64,000 nt of DNA from Leuconostoc holzapfelii (lineage in GTDB: Bacteria > Bacillota > Bacilli > Lactobacillales > Lactobacillaceae): assembly GCF_012396485.1 (NCBI RefSeq), contig NZ_JAAXPO010000005.1:62001-126000 (forward strand), in the 5' to 3' direction. A program made the translations under genes and the position numbers. How positions within the stretch are numbered: position 1 is the first letter of the stretch; each line of letters opens with the position of its first letter. This document shows, in pieces, positions 61,452 to 64,000 of this stretch. The notes under the pieces were generated by a model, which ran no database searches, was not told where the DNA came from, and saw only the letters and a list, made by a program, of their open reading frames with translations.

Positions 61452-63647
61452 ATGACAGAATTGGTTTTAACCGCGTTATCGCAAACAGATCTTGCGGCGC
61501 ACGTTGCAGCAGACTTGGGGCTGCATCAGAAGCAAACTCAAGCGACACTAACCTTATTAAATGATGGGGCAACCGTACCTTTCATCGCGCGATATCGTAA
61601 AGAAATGACCAGCGATTTAGACGAAGTGCAAATTCGCGCAATACAAACAACGGCCAAAAAAGTCCAAGATTTGACTGATCGCAAGCATGCGGTCTTAAAG
61701 GCGATTGCAGATCAGCAAAAGTTAACCCCTGCGCTACAAACAGCTATTAACGCGGCGATCACATTGCAAGCCGTTGAAGATTTATACCTGCCTTTTAAAC
61801 AAAAAAGGCGCACAAAAGCCATGATTGCACGTGAAAATGGACTCCAGCCATTAGCTGATCAAGTGCTGGCCCATCTCGATCAGCATATCCCATATCGAGA
61901 TTTCGTGACTGATGCCCTCCCAACAACCGCTGATGTCCAAGCCGGCCTACATGAAATTTTAGCTGAACAAATTGGTGAAAATGCGACTTTCCGTCAATGG
62001 TTACGGACACGCATGCAACAAGACGGTATTTTGGCCGTCACGTTAAAGCGAGGCGGCCAAGCAAGGGATCCGCAGGAAGTATATGGCCAATATTACGCCT
62101 ATAGCGAACCCATCAAAACACTCAATGCGAATCAATTTAGAATTTTAGCCGTTAATCGTGGCGAGAAGGACGGCGTCTTGTCGGTGAAAATCGACTTTGC
62201 AGAAGCACGCATGATGCACTTTATTCAAACGACGTTGCAGCAAGGGCAAACAGCAAATGAAGACAGCCTTGTCGTGTTACGAGCTGCGATTGCCGATGCT
62301 TACAAACGCTTCATTCAACCAGCTGTTGAACGTGAAATTCGGCAAACGTTAACTCAAGGTGCTCAAGCGCAAGCCATTCAAGTTTTTGGTGAGAATTTAT
62401 ACCACCTATTGATGCAAGCACCGTTAACTGGTCAAGTTGTGATGGGGTTTGATCCTGGATTTAGGACAGGCGCCAAACTAGCAATTATCGATGCCCACGG
62501 AAAGTTTCTTAAAAAGCAGGTGATTTATCCCCATAAGCCGGCCAATGCGCAACAACGTGCAGCTGCCGCTGAGATATTTAAAGCGCTTGTTGCGGAATAT
62601 GATGTCCAATTGGTGGCTATTGGCAATGGGACAGCATCACGCGAATCAGAAGAATTTGTGGCGGCCAACTTGCCCAAAAATGTGAAGTATACGATCGTCA
62701 ATGAAGCAGGTGCGTCCGTCTACTCAGCTTCCGATGCTGCGCGCCAAGAATTTCCCGATCTACAAGTTGAAGAGCGTTCAGCGATCTCAATTGGCCGACG
62801 TATTCAAGACCCCTTGGCTGAATTGATTAAAATTGATCCGAAATCTGTTGGTGTCGGGCAATATCAACATGATTTGAACACCAAAGCGTTAGATGAGCAA
62901 GTTGATGCGGTTGTAGAAACTGCGGTCAACCAAGTCGGCGTCAATTTAAATACTGCGAGCGTGGCATTATTAACCCACATTGCGGGGCTAAATCAAACGT
63001 TGGCGCAAAATATTGTCGCGTTTCGTGAGACTAATGGTGAATTCACCGCACGTGAGCAACTTAAAAAAGTACCACGTTTGGGACCAAAAGCCTACGAACA
63101 GGCAGCAGGTTTCTTACGTATTGTCTCGGGCGGGAATGTTTTGGATAATACTGACATTCATCCGGAGAGTTATACTGCGGCTAAGTCGCTGTTAACATTG
63201 GCCGACATATCACCAACTGAGCTGACAACGCCAGCAGCCAACCAGCGTTTACAAGCACTGGATCACATCGCCACAGCCGAAAAATTAGGCATTGGCGAAC
63301 AAACCTTACATGATATCGTGATGAGTTTACAGAAGCCAGGACGAGATGGCCGATCACACATGGTCGGTGCCTTGCTCAAGTCAGATGTCTTGCACATTGA
63401 AGATTTAAAACCAGGCATGAAATTGCAGGGCACAGTCCGTAATGTGGTTGATTTTGGTGCCTTTGTTGACCTTGGGGTGAAACATGATGGATTGGTGCAT
63501 ATTTCACGCTTAGCTAAGCGACGCGTGAAGACACCGTCAGAAATTGTGGCAGTTGGGGACATTGTCGATGTTTGGGTCGTTACGATTGACGCCAAGCGCC
63601 AACGTATTGGCCTGACGATGGTGCAACCAGAGGAAACTACGGCATGA
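61452..63647 (+). CDS. tex: S1-domain RNA-binding protein Tex
   Basis: A 731-residue conserved nucleic-acid-binding protein thought to act in transcription. Visible parts are the N-terminal helical bundle (TVPFIARYRKEMTSDLDEVQIRAI), the YqgF-like RNase H domain (VMGFDPGFRTGAKLAIID and IGNGTASRESEEFV), the helix-hairpin-helix region (LNTASVALLTHIAGL, then REQLKKVPRLGPKAYEQAAGFLRI), and a C-terminal S1 domain (LQGTVRNVVDFGAFVDLGVKHDGLVHIS). A TAGAAT -10 box at 61386 lies upstream. The stop overlaps the next gene (ATGA). Confidence 0.95.
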   Translation: MTELVLTALSQTDLAAHVAADLGLHQKQTQATLTLLNDGATVPFIARYRKEMTSDLDEVQIRAIQTTAKKVQDLTDRKHAVLKAIADQQKLTPALQTAINAAITLQAVEDLYLPFKQKRRTKAMIARENGLQPLADQVLAHLDQHIPYRDFVTDALPTTADVQAGLHEILAEQIGENATFRQWLRTRMQQDGILAVTLKRGGQARDPQEVYGQYYAYSEPIKTLNANQFRILAVNRGEKDGVLSVKIDFAEARMMHFIQTTLQQGQTANEDSLVVLRAAIADAYKRFIQPAVEREIRQTLTQGAQAQAIQVFGENLYHLLMQAPLTGQVVMGFDPGFRTGAKLAIIDAHGKFLKKQVIYPHKPANAQQRAAAAEIFKALVAEYDVQLVAIGNGTASRESEEFVAANLPKNVKYTIVNEAGASVYSASDAARQEFPDLQVEERSAISIGRRIQDPLAELIKIDPKSVGVGQYQHDLNTKALDEQVDAVVETAVNQVGVNLNTASVALLTHIAGLNQTLAQNIVAFRETNGEFTAREQLKKVPRLGPKAYEQAAGFLRIVSGGNVLDNTDIHPESYTAAKSLLTLADISPTELTTPAANQRLQALDHIATAEKLGIGEQTLHDIVMSLQKPGRDGRSHMVGALLKSDVLHIEDLKPGMKLQGTVRNVVDFGAFVDLGVKHDGLVHISRLAKRRVKTPSEIVAVGDIVDVWVVTIDAKRQRIGLTMVQPEETTA

Positions 63648-64000
63648 AGATTCAAGTAGCAACACAAGCAGATCAGTTGGCCGTTCTTGAACTGGAACAA
63701 ACTATTTTTGACGCTATGGATTTAGCCGTTTACGATGAACTGAGTGTCGCAGAAGTCCAAACAGCCTGGCAATTGGCTACACGACAGTCAGACCAATCTC
63801 GTTACCATTTTCATCGTGCGCTCGTCGCAAAAGATGAAACAAACACGGTCGTTGGTGTCTTATTTGGTTACCCTGATTCAGATGAACCAGTATTAGACGA
63901 GGCGGTTCAAACTGTTTTAGCCGACCGTTACAGCTACCATCGTTGGTTATTTGACACGTCTGAAGTGTTTGAAAATGAATGGTATGTCGATTCGTTAGTT
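63644..64000 (+). CDS. GNAT-family acetyltransferase, N-terminal part cut by the window edge
   Basis: The frame starts with ATG in an ATGA overlap with tex and is open for 119 codons to the end of the window. The sequence (MKIQVATQADQLAVLELEQ, an AxxF-like start, then VAKDETNTVVGVLFGYPDSDE and WYVDSLV) fits the first half of a GNAT N-acetyltransferase, where WYVDSLV would be strand 4 before the acetyl-CoA loop. The acetyl-CoA-binding loop itself lies outside the window. The target molecule is unknown. Confidence 0.8.
   Translation, partial: MKIQVATQADQLAVLELEQTIFDAMDLAVYDELSVAEVQTAWQLATRQSDQSRYHFHRALVAKDETNTVVGVLFGYPDSDEPVLDEAVQTVLADRYSYHRWLFDTSEVFENEWYVDSLV

Noticed and set aside
1-64000. 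CRISPR arrays, insertion sequences, prophage, tRNA or rRNA genes
   Set aside because: No regularly spaced repeats, transposase motifs, phage structural genes or tRNA-like cloverleafs were found on either strand.

Overview
The window reads as a chromosomal housekeeping stretch from a Gram-positive lactic acid bacterium (Lactobacillales). The pointers are strong AGGAGG ribosome sites, three tRNA-sensing T-box leaders, a PyrR-type attenuator, an ArgR/argS pair, a MurE with the DDPQ motif expected of L-lysine ligases, Gram-positive SOS boxes at lexA, and a folate cluster in the order folB-folK-folE-folC-xtp-folP known from Lactiplantibacillus plantarum. Composition and gene content would suit the Weissella/Leuconostoc side of the family, but that is a guess. 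I saw no rRNA, tRNA, CRISPR array, insertion sequence or prophage.

Layout. 1-5.6 kb: the tail of a first folC, a tRNA-dihydrouridine synthase, a cation/proton antiporter, murE, a ribbon-helix-helix protein and an SPFH protein. 5.7-13 kb: coaBC, a small DUF2187-like gene behind a structured leader, T-box-argS, argR, a class A penicillin-binding protein, a YlbF-family protein and signal peptidase I. 13-21.9 kb: the pyrimidine operon pyrBC-carAB-pyrDFE behind a PyrR attenuator. 21.9-24.8 kb: lexA (reverse), yneF, plsC (reverse), a TrmN6-like methyltransferase and a GIY-YIG protein. 24.8-32 kb: rpsB, tsf, pyrH and frr, then a glycine T-box, a DUF1801 gene and glyQS. 32-41.9 kb: an oxidoreductase, an EamA transporter, lepA, a membrane-anchored unknown, a quinone-oxidoreductase-like protein, prmA, rsmE, a small membrane protein and an ABC-F ATPase. 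41.9-47.3 kb: mvaS, an ACT protein with a DUF711 protein, a small membrane protein (reverse), a XerC/D recombinase and an aldose epimerase. 47.3-54.2 kb: a Trp T-box and trpBDCFAEG in an unusual order. 54.2-58.6 kb: the folate operon. 58.6-64 kb: a short promoter-terminator RNA unit, a two-gene ABC exporter, tex and the start of a GNAT acetyltransferase.

How the genes work together. Most operons are anabolic and are tuned by RNA: uncharged tRNA-Arg, tRNA-Gly and tRNA-Trp act through T-boxes, and pyrimidine level acts through PyrR. In the three T-boxes the fourth base of the tRNA-acceptor-pairing bulge is U (argS), A (gly) and C (trp), which agrees with the expected discriminator bases A, U and G.

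The least ordinary features are: a set of genes whose -10 box lies exactly 6 nt before the ATG, implying leaderless mRNAs (murE, the ribbon-helix-helix gene, xerC/D, and nearly so the epimerase); a structured 5' leader that separates a strong ribosome site from its gene at 6.9-7.04 kb; an isolated ~65-nt transcription unit at 58.69-58.76 kb; a perfect 49-bp tandem duplication that doubles the trp terminator; and enzymes with altered catalytic motifs (CoaBC, CarA, FolP). No clearly novel multi-gene defence or metabolic system is visible.
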